NCBI GenBank assembly: GCA_023362775.1
Contig: JALMGJ010000001.1
Location: forward strand, 60,543,501-60,607,500
DNA from: Charina bottae
Lineage: Eukaryota > Chordata > Lepidosauria > Squamata > Charinaidae
DNA length: 64,000 bases
Direction of reading: 5' to 3'
Shown one piece after another: positions 35,590 to 48,019 of this stretch (position 1 is the first letter of the stretch; every line of letters begins with the position of its first letter). The notes under the pieces were generated by a model. The model saw only the letters and a list, made by a program, of their open reading frames with translations, made no database searches and was not told where the DNA came from. Position numbers and translations under genes: made by a program.

Positions 35590-36719
35590 TTTGCATTTTT
35601 GAAAAGGCAAAGTTTCCTTTGAGTCAGGCTCAGCTCCTCTTGACTTTATGGACTCTGATGGATTTCAGCTTTAGCTCTCTCTAAATCTGAGGCAGCAAAG
35701 TTTAGATAGAGAGGTCACAGTAACACACTTAGCTGAGATTTTTGCTTTCCACCTTGATAAGACATCAAGAAGAACTAATTGGGCCTGTGAGCCTTTGGAA
35801 AACAGGAGTTTAAGCCAATAAGAGAGTCAGTAAATGTGAGGTCTTGCCTCCAGTGGAATCATACCAGATTCCATGTATTTGAAACACAGCATGGACGACT
35901 GCTCATAAAAACCTAGATTGGTCAGCATCTAAGGGCTTTGAATCAATGTACGCACATAGCTGTGCACCATACTGAATTTCAGATATATCTTTAGCTTTAA
36001 AAAGCTTGATGGGAGCAGGTATAAAGCGGCCCAATTTAGAATTTAAAAAGCCCAGAATTGACTTGATGTTATTGTTAGTGTTGTCAGAACTGGCTCTAAT
36101 TTGACCCCGTTAAAGTCTGGAGGCTTGAAAAATTACCCTAAGGTATTTAAAAGCTGGGATTTCTTCAATTTTATTATTTCCAATTTGCCATTGATATTTG
36201 TGGTTACTAGGGATTCCTAAGAAACCCATAATTTTCTAAAATAAAAGGGGCGCGGTAGCTCAGCGGGTTAAACCACTGAGCTGTAAGACTGCCTGATCTA
36301 ATGGTCGGCAGTTCAAATCCCCACGTGGCGAAGTGAGCTCTCGTCACTTGCCCCAGCTCCTGTCAACCCAGCAGTTCAAAAACTAAATGCAAGTAGATAA
36401 ATGGGTACCACGTTAAAGTGGGAGAATGTGCCGGCATCCTGTCGGGAGCGAAAAGAAGATCCCAGGAATCCCATGAATGGCGGCAGAGGACGACGGAACC
36501 CGATCAGCAACATCCAGGACGTCAGCAGCCAACTCGGAAGCGAGGCATTCTGGGACATGTAGTCCAATACCTATGGAAGAAGAGTCAGTTCCTTTACCCC
36601 TCTCCCTTAGCGCGCGGTAATAATATATATATGAATGGTTGTATAATATATATAAATTGTAATGTTGTAAGCCGCCTAGAGTCCTCCGATAGGGAGGGGA
36701 TAGGTGGGGTATAAATATG

Positions 36720-36758
<39 letters not shown>

Positions 36759-37480
36759 TTTGGTCTTAGAGTGATTGATTGTAAGCCCTTCTACTAAGGC
36801 CTGCAGACTTCTCCTAAGACCCACCTGTGTAAGTGAAAGAATTGCTCTATCACTGCATATAGTAGTATAGCCAAATGCCTGTCACTAAGTTTAGGAGGGT
36901 ACACTTTCCTTTGGGTTAAGGTACAGTAGCTACCACTGAATTCACATAGACATTAAATAATAGGGGAACTAGAATGTAATCCTGTTTCACTCCTCAGATT
37001 GGAATGTCTGCAGCAAGATGGCCAGCTCTAACACATCTAACTTGGGTGACTATATTTTTGTACAGCATCCTAATTAAGAAGTGTACATGCCAATCAATTG
37101 ATGTGAGGGACAGTTTCTACCAGAGTCCATCCCTTTGAATAGAATTGATGGCCTATTTTAAGTCAATAAAGGCAACATACACATATTGCCCATCTGTGTA
37201 TATCTGTATAAAGAGTTGTAAGATGATCCATTGTGGATCTGCTCTCCCTAAATTCTGCTTATTCATCAGCTAGGAATTTCTCCTGATCTAACCAACCCGA
37301 TAATTACAATATAAGAAGCAGGTATATAATTTGCAAAGCACGCTTAATAGGCTAACTAGACAGTAATGTAGAGTTTGTGCTATTGCCATTCTTAGGGATG
37401 GGATATGGATTAACACGTTTATGAATATTTACATTAAAATACTTATTGTAAGAAATCTTATTTAAATTTATTTAAATTGG
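35590..37480 (-). pseudogene. Decayed R4/Dong-like LINE reverse transcriptase
   Basis: Reading the minus strand from 37.4 kb down, and changing frame several times, gives an ordered series of reverse-transcriptase blocks: IPKNGNSTNSTLLSS, AEFRESRSTMDHLTTL, VAFIDLK then stop, INSIQRDGLW, SLTSIDWHVHFLIRMLYKN, GVKQDYILVPLLFNVYVN, AILLYAVDRAILSLTQ (where catalytic YADD has become YAVD), GLRRSLQALVEGLTINHSKT, and after the insert FKYLRVIFQASR, SILGFLNSKLGRFIPAPIKL. At least three stops and several frameshifts are present. The block wording differs from both the L2 and BovB copies here and resembles the R4/Dong clade as I remember it. A composite SINE interrupts it at 36236-36753. The ends of the element are not defined. 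Confidence 0.65.
36236..36753 (+). mobile_element. Composite SINE: tRNA-like head with L2-type tail
   Basis: The insert starts with a short A-rich stretch and then a tRNA-like head from 36247: 'ggggcgcggtagctcagcgg' (A box) and 'cggcagttcaaatccccacg' (B box, about 36306-36325). The next part ('gcagttcaaaaactaaatgc', 'agtagataaatgggtaccac') is Sauria-SINE-like. From about 36430 to 36600 the body is unfamiliar and GC-richer. It then ends with the L2-type tail 'gtaagccgcctagagtcctc', 'ggataggtggggtataaata' and (AAT)n. ATAATTTT at 36228-36235 and 36754-36761 flanks it. Removing the insert and one copy rejoins the host reading as SKTKIMGFL, which supports this as the insertion boundary. Confidence 0.65.
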
Positions 37481-37587
37481 TTTCGTTTAAGTAGATTAAG
37501 TTTGGATCAAGTTCATTGTATGGTACACATTCATGCAGAATCTGGCATATGTTGTAGTTTTTGGCAATTGGTGGGAAATGTAAATTT

Positions 37588-38200
37588 TTGTTGTTGTTCA
37601 GTTGTTTAGTCATGTCCGACTCTTCGTGACCTCATGGACCATAGCACGCCAGGCCTTCCTGTCCTCCACTGTCTCCTGGAGTTTACTCAAATTCATGTTC
37701 ATTACATCGGTGATGCTATCTAACCATCTCATCCTCTGCTGTCCCCTTCTCCTTTTGCCTTCAGTCTTTCCCAGCATCAGGGTTTTTTCCAGTGAGTCCT
37801 CTCTTCGCATTAGGCGGCCAAAGTATTTGAGCTTCAGCTTCAGCATCTGTCCTTCCAATGAGCAGTCAGGGTTGATTTCCTTTAGGATTGACTGGTTTGA
37901 CCTCCATGCAGTCCAAGGGACTCTTAGGAGTCTTCTCCAGCACCACAGTTTGAAAGCATCAATTCTTCGGTGCTCAGCCTTCCTTATGGTCCAACTCTCA
38001 CAGCCATACATTACTACTGGGAAAACCATAGCTTTAATTTATGGACCTTTGTCGGCAAGGTGATGTCTCTGCTTTTTAATATGCTGTCTAGGTTTGCTAT
38101 ACCTATTGCTGAACCTATTTCCTCCCAAGGAACAAGCGTCTTTTAATTTCATGGCTGCAGTCACCGTCTGGTGATCTTGGAGCCCAAGTAAATAAAATCT
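37588..38200 (-). mobile_element. Older BovB LINE 3' fragment
   Basis: The same C-terminal and tail region as the other BovB copies, ending in GTTGTTGTT on the plus strand. The minus-strand frame at 38029-37610 shows MYGCESWTIRKAEHRRID and WCWRRLLRVPWTAWRSNQ. It has many more differences from the full-length copy than the fragments at 6.8 and 49.8 kb, including a stretch near 38098-38125 with no match. No target duplication could be found. Confidence 0.88.
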
Positions 38201-39520
38201 GTCACTCTTATAGAGCCAACCAATCTTGATAAGATGACTTCTGCAGAGTTTAGATACAGCAACTTCTCAGTATATGATGCTGATAATGTGAAGGCTATAG
38301 CATATTTTATGATGTCTGTGTACGTTTTCCCTAACCATTTGTAAGCATGTTTACAAACTAAGTCTGCTACTGCTGAACTCATTGAACGGATTATATCACC
38401 ACATAATTTTGTAGCTAGTATTATTTTATAGTACTGCTGGAGATCTGAATCTTAGTTTTGTAAAGGTGCTTTAATGAAGCAGCATAGCTTGTCTAAAACT
38501 ATTGACCATTATATTAGAATGATCTGATCCTTATGAGTAAACTATACAACTTCAAATAAATGCATTGTAATGCCTACAAGCAATAGAAGCTTGAAGTCCG
38601 TTGCTTTAAGAATTCCAATTTCTTATTTAATGCCACTTTTCATAGTAAAACAGGTTTCAGAATTTGCATGCTGATCAGCAGATGGATTACTGTGGTGGTT
38701 GTCAACTTGCCTACTTGTCTTTCTGATGTGAGCCCTTAATGCAGCATGGGCTTAATTTTAGTAGGTATAGAAATTAGTGTAAGGTATTGCCTTTATTCAA
38801 CTGTTGAACCATATGTGATATGGATATGTGCATGGCATGCAAAACAAAAAGGCAAGTGATAAAAGATCAGTTGTTATGGATTCTATAGTTGTGAGTTTTT
38901 AAAGGAAACTTTGTAATTACTGAGGGTAATCTTGCAGAAAATTAAATCTTGACTTTTGCATGTGTGAAGAAGTTTGGGCTACTTAACTCACCATAGATTT
39001 GTGGAGGTGAAAACAGCTTTCTGTTCAGTTGGCTCCTTGGTTTACCTGTCAGGCTTTTGTTTTATTATGTTTCACTGCTCTTAAATGTTCATAAGGTTGC
39101 TTGGACAATCCCTTAAAAAAATACAAGCATCAAATCCAGTTTGCCCATCTCCCTGAGTTTTTACTGATATTTTTAAAAAGAAAAATTGAAGGTGGCTTGG
39201 GGAGTGTGCTGAGGTTTGCAAGGTAAAAGAAGAGAAGACATGCAATCAAAGTTTGACCTTGATCGGAAAATGAGGACTTCTAACTACTGTGTTTCAAAAG
39301 GACTTATAATAAAGCACATTTTCATGTGAGACAATGTTTTCTGGTATACTAGAAAATCCTCTCTCTTTCTCAATATTTTTATTTCTCTCTAGGCAGAACA
39401 CAGACAAATATCATTGTATCTAGTACATTACAGAGTAATGCAGTGATTAAAGGACCAGATTAGGATTTTATGGAGACTGTGGTTACAATCCTCATTTAAT
39501 CCTGATGTAAAACTCTTCTC
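38201..39520. other. Unassigned sequence
   Basis: A 73-codon minus-strand frame (38161-38382) begins here and runs into the BovB fragment; it shows no domain and may belong to the decayed LINE on the left. The rest is unrecognised. Confidence 0.4.
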
Positions 39521-39524
39521 AGTA

Positions 39525-39948
39525 TAAGGTAGTCCTAGCTTACTAACAGTAATTGGGACCAGGAACTCTGTTGTTAAGTGACACGGCCATAAGGCACATC
39601 ACGTGACTGTGCTGACTTACAACAGCAGTTCCGGCAGTCCCAGTTGCCATTGTTAGGTGAATCCCGCGCAGTCATGTGATCGCCATTTGTGACCTCCTGC
39701 CGGCTTCCCCATTGACTTTGCTTGTCAGAAGTCGGCACTGAAGGTTGCAAATGGCGATCATGTGACTGCAAGACGCTGAGACTGTTGTAATTGCGAGCTG
39801 AGTGCCAAGTGCCTGAATCGCGATCACATGACCGTGGGGATGCTGCAATGGCCGCAACTATGAGGACCCGTCATAAGTCCCCCTCGTTCAGCACCATCAT
39901 AATTTTGAACAGTCAGTGAATGAGTGGACCTCAAGCAAGGACTACCTG
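39525..39948. mobile_element. Tigger-like DNA element, copy 3
   Basis: It begins 'aaggtagtcctagcttacta' and ends 'tcaagcaaggactacctg', followed by TA. Interior phrases 'gaactctgttgttaagtgac', 'ccccattgactttgcttgtc' and 'gatcacatgaccgtgggg' match copy 2. It is uninterrupted at 424 bases and non-coding. Confidence 0.75.
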
Positions 39949-39950
39949 TA

Positions 39951-40790
39951 TTATCATGAAACTGTAAAAAGGAGGAAGAAAATCCTAAATATCATCCTGA
40001 ATTCTTAGCTAAAGGGAAGAAGGTATAAATTATTTTAATTGTAATTTATTTTTTAAAAGCTCAAGATTTTCTCTTCTATTCTGCTATTCAGTCCCCTAGT
40101 AGATTACTACTAGCAATTTTTAGCATAACCTAAGAATGTTTCCTTCCTCATAAATGTCTTTTTGAGGACAATGGAGATCATTTTGCAGCTAACCTGTTTA
40201 GAAATGTAGCCAGGCATTGCAACTCTGTGCACCTTTACTCAGCAGTACATCCCACTATATAAAATAGAGCACGTTCTTAGCTAAATATAAAATAAATAAA
40301 ATTAAAAAATATAAATATAAATATAAATAAAATAAAATAAATATCTATAGGATTTCAGCCTGAATCATCCATAAATTGCCGGTAATATGTCTTTGGTATT
40401 GCAATTTGGAAGACCAATATTTTGACATTTGACTTGTTTTGCTTTTTAGAAATAGTTCATGACTGAGTGGAGTGATGTATTTGGCTCAATCTCTTAGCCC
40501 AGAAGACTTATGTCATCACAATAACCCAAGTACAGTAACCCAAGTGATATGTACAATTGTGTTTTCTCATAATAATGCTTTGCAATGTGTTTTGCCTATT
40601 TTTCCGTTTTCCTTTCTTGTACGTCTCCTATCTGACCCCATTAGAATAGACGTAGTGTAAACCACCATGCCCAGTGATTAATGTTCTATAAAAATAACAA
40701 CTGCAACAAAACATTGCAGTCCCTAGTCTGGTTAGGACCCCTTCAGCAAGCCTGGAATATAATTGTTTGGAGCTTACAAAAGCTATAAAT
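39951..40790. other. Unassigned sequence
   Basis: AT-rich with an ATAAATA-type run near 40285-40345. No gene recognised. Confidence 0.4.
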
Positions 40791-40794
40791 CAAA

Positions 40795-41640
40795 AGATTT
40801 AGTTTTTAGTCTTCTAATCATGCTCATTACCTGGCATTCTCTGAACCCATTCCAGTTTGTCTTTCTTAAATTATGATATCCAGAACTGGTCATTAAAAGA
40901 ATGGGATCTGACCAATATAGAATATAAACGAGGTAATATTGCCCATGTTTTGGAATCTACTTCTGTTGAAGCAGCCTGAAATCGTTTCCTTTGCCACCTC
41001 ACTACCCTGCTGATTCATATTCAGTTTGTAATCAACCACACAGGACCTTAGTTATAAGCCAGGTATTATTACCAAGCCAGATAGACCCCATTCTATATCT
41101 GTTCATTTAATTTCTGTTTCCTAACCGAAGAACTTTGCATTTCTGTTAAATTTCATTCTATTATTTTCAACTCACTTCTCTAACCTATTAAGAAATTTTA
41201 TTTCTGTCTTCTATGTTATTAGCTATCTCACCAAATTTTGTATGCTCTGCAGATTTAATAAGTATTCTATTCATACCTCATTGGAGCTGTTAATCAGAAT
41301 GTTGAAAAGTACAGGATCCAGGCATGAAACTTGGGGTGCCTCAATTGATACCTCACTCTAGGCTGATGAAGAGCCATTGACAAGTACTCTTTAGGCATGA
41401 TCTTAAAGTTAGCCATGTCTCAACTTAAAAGTCATGCCATCCTGCCCATCCTTTCTGATTAAAATATTGTGGGTTATTTTGTCAAACATTCTGCTGAAAT
41501 CAAAATTAATTATATCTCTAGCATTCCCAAAATTTACCAAGGAGGTTACCCAATACTCTTTTCTCTCACTCCAAGACTTCCACAGATTACATACTGAAGT
41601 CATGATGTGTATGTAAGTATTATTTTTTTACAGTATAGTA
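40795..41640 (-). mobile_element. Old chicken-type CR1 LINE fragment
   Basis: The plus strand shows the reverse complement of a CR1: 'ctctgaacccattccagttt', 'agaactttgcatttctgtta', 'ccaaattttgtatgctctgc', 'gttgaaaagtacaggatcca', then 'tctgctgaaatcaaaattaa'. On the minus strand a frame includes NARDIINFDFSRMFDKITHN, a degraded form of the CR1 reverse-transcriptase block D(I/V)I.LDFSKAFD. Many substitutions; long dead. Confidence 0.75.
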
Positions 41641-44600
41641 AACAATAAAGAGTTAACTCTCTGAGGAGCAAAGTGGCTCTGGGGTGTATATATATCTTTT
41701 TTTTTCTTAATATAATTTTTGAGTTATTTTAGTCTCATAAGCATATTTTCATCTAATTTCTCCTCTCTGGGGGCACATAAATACATTCTGACACAATTGG
41801 TTTTTATGTTGTGTGAAAATTCAGAATATATATTTTTTTATAAATGAACATCACTCCAACAACTTAAGCTTAGAAGAAGCTTATTTCTCTATGTATTTCT
41901 TAAAAATGAAATACACCATTTAACTTTTATAGTACCTATTCTCTCAAATAAAGCAGGTATCCAGTGTTTCTCTTTAGTTTGCCTTATTAGTTAGAAAATT
42001 TTAGCTTCTAACAGACCAGCTCTTCCACCCTTTTCATGCCATCACACAAAATGTTGGCAGGAGGAATAGAAAGGAACAGACCCACAACTGAAGATGAGTT
42101 ACTTAGTGGCATGCCACACTCCATTTTTGTTGCTAGGGTTCTTCTCCCCAAATCACACATAGGACAGTAGTAGCTACCACTGGCAATTCCAGCAGCTATA
42201 GATGCATGAGAGAGAATCTGTTCCCTGACCTACGAGGTAATTTATGACCCTTCTTCCAGACTGATGGCTAAACTCAGGTCATATAAATTTTAATAAAATA
42301 AAATTAAATAAATAAACAAACAAACAAACAAACAAACAAACTACTTGAGATATAGTTCATACAACTGAATGAATGGCTTTTGAAAATAGGTGTGTGTGAA
42401 TATTTGATTCAGAGATTTGATTAGAAGACAATTTGGTTGAATCTCCAAACTGAATCAACTTTCTGAATAACTGCCAAATTAATTCCGAATTGATTTAATA
42501 ACTTGATCAGATTTTGTGTATGTACAAAGTCTCTTTTCTTTATGAATCTCATAAATATTCCAAATTAAATCAATTTTCCTAATCAAATTCATCTCTCTTT
42601 CTGAAATACTAATGCTAATACTTTGCACTGCTGTGGTCCCAGTCCACACCTTCTATTTGTGCTAGAAGAGGAACATTTGTTGGTTTCAAACAACATTGCT
42701 CTCAATGCAGATGGAAGCTATGGAAGGCATGATCAGCATTACGACTGTTAAAGAAAGTTAACATTTCCCAGTTTCTGCATAGGGTCCAATTCTGATTACC
42801 TGTACCAAAGCATTTTTAATGTAGTTTCCTAAGCTTATTAAGAACATTTTCATTTACTTTTCCCTCCTCTACAGCAATGAGGAAATTATTTTATGTGCCC
42901 TAATACAGAATAAAAAAATAAATTGGGCAACTAGGTGGATGTTTCCCTAGTTTGTCTGGAGATCTGTGTGTTTTTCTCTATCATGCTGGATCAATTTCCA
43001 TCCCCTGATGCTAGTGGCAATTTTAGGAACGGATGGTTTTTATTTCCTTTTTCTTATGCAGGGGAAAGGAATTAAACATCTCTCTTTGTTCTTCTCCTAG
43101 ATTTGATTGCATCAGTAGTAAAAAGTGTTAGGACCTGAGAAGGCTGTTTCCCCTTTTCTCCATTTCAGTTGATGTCCTCAATATTTCATGGCTCGGTTTC
43201 CCTCAATATTCATAACCTCAGAATTTAATTTACCAAACTGTTATGCTATCTGTATTTTCTCTTAAATATGTAAAAATCATTTTGGCCCCATTTTACTCCA
43301 TAATGTGTAGGCAGAAGATCACCAAAGCTTTGTATTATATAATAGTGGTAATGGCACATGGTTTCAAATCTAAACTTTGCCTTAGAGTTAGCCTTGAGCA
43401 GTTTATTGCCAACATATATCATAGGTACCTAGGCTGTAATGTTGCATTGAACTGGAAAATGATAATGAATTTTTAAGAACTGCATTAAAAATTAGTATTC
43501 TGAACAGTTTGAAACAATATGTATAACAATGATTTTATAAGTTTGTTACTATAGCCTTTTCAGATCTTGAGAGAGCCTTGACAAGCTATTTTTTTTCACA
43601 ACAGCAAAAAAAAAAAAGCTCCATTTCAGACATCTGAAAACAGAATTAATTTTCAAAGAGCTCCTTGGTGCCAAGATGACTCATATGCTTATGAATGTTC
43701 TAGATGTAAGAAGGAGGTGGGCTGCCATACCCTTCTATTTTGTAATCTTGCCGCATTATCTGCTTGATAGCTGCTTGGGCAGCTGTAAAGATTCCTCCAG
43801 CTTGCAGTGGTCCAATGTCGCAGAGGCACATGATCTAAGAATGCCATGACAGCATCCTCTGCAACATTGCAAAGGATTCTGGGGAGAACCTCTGCATTAC
43901 ATACTGTACTACTTAATTCACATCATTGAAATATATCTACTTGTTTTGTTCAAAGCCGGTGCTTCTGTTGTTGTATTTTGCAGCTATGGATGGGTCATGG
44001 TTTTCTAAGAGCACTAAAGGCAGTTTGAGAGAAGAATTGCATCACATTTCTGTTGTTTTCCTTTTGAGGAGGCTTTAAAAAAATAAAAAAGCAACAAAAG
44101 CAGAAGTGGGATGAATGCTGCCTGAAGTATAATGTAGCATATATCAGCTATCTGGAAAAATTAAACTCTTGTCGGTTTCCAACTTAAATGAATCTATTAA
44201 TTTCCATCGAATCATATAAAAACATTTCTCAATGTATTTCTGGATCAAATCTATCCACCTATAAGCAGCTGCTTATTTCATGCTCGGGGATCCATGTGTG
44301 CCCTTGCTTTATTTTGAAGTGGAAAGAGAGGAGAGCACAGATCTACAAATCTGCTTTCTGTGTGTTCTTCCCATTTCAGAACCTGCAGTATGCAGAAAGT
44401 AAATCCTACATGGATGGGAAAACCAGATGCACTGCTCCACACTGCACACACAATGTGATATGCATGCAGGTATAGGCACAATACAAGGAAATGGCTTTCT
44501 TCTGAACTTGGCACATATGATTATTTGCTCCTAAGTGCAGGAACAAATAGTTATGATCAGTAGGCCTGACTGTTCCAGTTTTTGCATTTGGAGCAACTCC

Positions 44601-47009
44601 TCACTGTATTTGAGGTTTGCTTACACCTCTGTAAGCAAACAATATTGGTAAGGTGAATATACAAAATGGAATTTTCTTTTTTAGTTTAGCATTTGAGAAA
44701 CTTGTATACAAAACTCCGAATAACTATTCCCATATGGTTGCCTGATGTGTTAATGAGGGTGGAGTGTAGGTTATGAGCCTACAAATATGTGCAAAACTAT
44801 GATGAGCTTCAGCTACCAAGTGAAAAAAAGACTTGTGTACCAACTGCATGCACACTTCAAAGCACATGGCCATTTTAGTGCACCACCCTAATTATCTGTG
44901 CTACTGATATGTTTGAGTAATGTATCTATAGCCCAGATACTATTACTTCACAGTGGGAGATACACAGCCCTAGTTGTGTCTAGTTACCAGTTTCTTGAAT
45001 CCAGTCTTTTGATTTTCTCTCTCAAAGCTTTCAAGGACTCATTCAATTCTGTACTGTTCATGGACACAGAACCCCTAACATTTTTTTTTATGAGGAACAT
45101 ACAAGTCTTTCTTTTAAAAAAGGAAGAAAAGAAAAATAATTTTGAAATAAAACATATTCTAATAATACTCTTTATTTTCCCTTGCATTTAATATACTGAT
45201 TATAAATCTTAATGCAATGTATGACTTTGCATATGATGGCATATTTAAAAAATGTATGGAGTGAAAATTACCATACCAAATGTAGTCCGTTCTGTTAAAT
45301 TTTTGGAGATGTGTCCTGCTGATGCACAGTCAAACAGGCAGAGAAACCAATGGGCATAGAGAGTACAGACTCCTTTTATATAATTTCTCTCCAACGTTTC
45401 ATTGGGTTAGAAAGAAAAATAATCCTGGGTAAAAAGGTCAGTTTTAAGTCCCCTCCAGTGTTATAAGGACCAGCAATTTATACCACTGAAGTATGGATGA
45501 AGTCTGCAAATAGTGCCTTATTGAGGACCAACTATCATATGTAATTTAAATTATACTAATGTAAAACATTGCCATGGTTGTGTGTTACTGCCGACTAATT
45601 TTAACCTCATTAGGTTCAGTAATTTTGGTTCTGCTACGCAATCCTTGAGGACTGTTGATGTTAAGTGTTTGATAGAAATCCTAGTTTTCCATTTCCCCCC
45701 CCCTGCATTTGAAAATATTTCAAGAAGCCTGAAGACAGAAAAAGTTTTTTCCCCGCTTCCATTGCTTTCTTTTTTACACTGAATTCAATAAGGAAAGGCT
45801 GTGGTTTAATAATTTCTACAAGCATTCACAGTACCTTTTGGGGAAAGGGTCCTGACCTTTCCCTATTTTTAATAAAAACCTTCAGTCTTTGCTTTCTCTG
45901 CAATACTAGTTCTACTGTATCCCCCCAACCCCACCTCCACACACAAACGTACACACTCTTCCTTCAGACTTCCCAGATTAGAAAAATGCTGGCAAAACCC
46001 AAATAAATAGAACTCCTGAGCTTGATCACTTCCTATCTATCAACGTAGACCTCAGTGAATAATGATACCCTATAGATTATATCAGTTTGTATAGATAATG
46101 CTAATTAGATGAAGAAACAAAAATAATTTGTGACTGACTAATGTAACCATAAGGTGTGCAGGAGAGGTTAATAACATCAGTAATTGTGTGGCAAAAAGAA
46201 CTGAAGGGCAAAGTCAGTACTCAGTTGCATTTCCACACTGTCTCTTAACTTCAGGTTAATGAGTGTCACATACATGCCCCTCTGGGAAGGAGTAGTTGGA
46301 TCAGAACCCCTGCAGTCAGAAGGTAACTATATTTTGTCTCCAGTTCTGCTACTGACTATGATATTGAGCATCACCCCAATTCACTACATGTCAAAAACGT
46401 ACACTTGGCAACATAGATATATGTTGCAGTGATTGTTCAAAATATAGTGATGTCTGTTGTGTGCCCATGGAGGCAGATACAGATGAATTAATTTTGTGAA
46501 TTCCTGAAAAGACAGCAATTCCTTTTGGATGGGTAGAATGCATACAAATGAAGTAGGTATGCATTTTTATCTATATTCTCCATGGTCTCTCTTGGAACCT
46601 TGGATACAATCACAGTAGGACAAGCAATGCTTTGAAAGAGAGCTTTTATCCACTGGAGTTTTAACCATCTTTAAAGTGAAGTGGCATCCTGCTTCTCAAT
46701 GTTGGAATTGAGTACTTTCTGTTTCCATCTTATGTACGTTAAAAAGAGATTTGTGCATGTATGAATGTAAAAACAGAAGACTCCTCTTGGTTCAGGTCTT
46801 AGGCCTATCTAGTGTAGCTTTCTGTAGAACAGTGGATTCAAGCAGATGCATTTGGAAAGCTGGACTGGAGAGTGATAGAAATCCATTATTCCTTCCCCAG
46901 CAATCATGCTGCTTAAGGTTCATGAGGCATGAACAGCCATCAGTATTAGTAACTATTGATCCTCAGTTGCTCCATGAAACCAAACAGTCTCCTTTTTAAC
47001 AACAGCCCC
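41641..47009. other. Long repeat-poor stretch, unassigned
   Basis: Over 5 kb with little recognisable. (AAAC)n lies at 42308-42341 after an A-rich lead that may be a LINE tail. A poly(A) run lies near 43606. Sections at 43690-44110 and 46060-46290 look like non-repetitive DNA with TAATTA-type motifs and could be conserved non-coding DNA, but nothing in the sequence alone proves this. No exon recognised. Confidence 0.35.
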
Positions 47010-47209
47010 TGTTGATTCAAAATGGCCCTGTCTTGATACTTCATCTGGAAATATCAAGGCAAAGGAGATCAACTCTGCAAGATGAGGTGCCATATGATAT
47101 GAGCTCAACTCACCTCCATGAAGTAGAAGGCCTTGCTAAGACCAATTGCTACCGATCTGAACATCTCTTGGCTTGGTCGAAGGTAGTCACAGAAATTGAA
47201 TATGTCTAT

Positions 47210-47272
47210 CCATGAGGTCACGAAGAGTCGGACACGACTAAACGACTGAACAACAACAACAACAACAAAAAT
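47210..47272 (+). mobile_element. Minimal BovB 3' tail
   Basis: 'ccatgaggtcacgaagagtc', 'ggacacgactaaacgactga' and (ACA)n are the last ~60 bases of BovB in plus orientation, followed almost at once by a microsatellite. It could also be the BovB-derived tail of a Sauria SINE; the upstream sequence does not show a SINE head. Confidence 0.8.
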
Positions 47273-47273
47273 C

Positions 47274-47274
<1 letters not shown>

Positions 47275-47334
<60 letters not shown>

Positions 47335-47450
47335 CATCCCATCCCATCCCATCCCATCCCATCCCATCCCATCCCATCCCATCCCATCCCATCCCATCCC
47401 ATCCCATCCCATCCCATCCCATCCCATCCCATCCCATCCCATCCCATCCC
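47275..47450 (+). repeat. (CTAT)n and (CCCAT)n array
   Basis: About 14 units of CTAT (47275-47333) change through CCATCC into roughly 23 near-perfect units of the pentanucleotide CCCAT (47335-47450). It lies directly downstream of a BovB tail. Confidence 0.97.
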
Positions 47451-48019
47451 TACATCTATGTATACAGGCTTAGCTACTGTATGTTTCAGTGTGGGGAGAC
47501 ATTGGTTGCCTGGCTGCCTGCACCAGCAATTACCATATGTTCAGGGAAACATAAGATGGGTTGCGTATGCTCTTCTGTGGTATATGTGATTGGGAGGTGC
47601 GGGGCGCTTAGAATGAAGGAGTGGGCAACATTCCAAGCTACTATCCAGGCACTTCTCCCATAGGAATTGGAAGAATATTTTGGTTTTGATGTTTGCTTTG
47701 TCAGCAGCCCATAGGCATATCCAGCCATTTCTGAACTCAATCTTTCATTTGCCAGCTTCTTCCTCCTGCCAAATTTGGCCCTATGCTGAAGGACAGACAT
47801 ATGGACTGATCCCTGAGCTCCTTTACATAATTTCTGTTCAACACTTGGCTGGGTTGAAAAGAATAAAAATGTATAGAGGAGAAATTTACAGGAAGAAATT
47901 CATCTGCTCAAGACACCTTCTACAATACAGATGATAGTATATGGAATTTGGGATTGTGTGATGCAATTGTCCTCTTTATGAAATGAAACACAAAGCAAAA
48001 AAAAAAAAGGGGGGGAGAT
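47451..48019. other. Unassigned sequence
   Basis: Frames of 60-104 codons occur on both strands at 47481-47934, without domains. Nothing else recognised. Confidence 0.4.

Noticed and set aside
36247..36330. Possible tRNA gene (A and B boxes)
   Set aside because: The head does not fold into a complete cloverleaf by eye, lacks a discrete 3' end, and continues into SINE sequence; it is the tRNA-derived head of a SINE.
37588..38200. Target duplication for the older BovB fragment
   Set aside because: No matching flanks could be found; the 5' boundary is blurred by divergence.
47275..47450. Regularly spaced repeats, as in a CRISPR array
   Set aside because: Simple uninterrupted tetra- and pentanucleotide units with no spacers, in vertebrate DNA.
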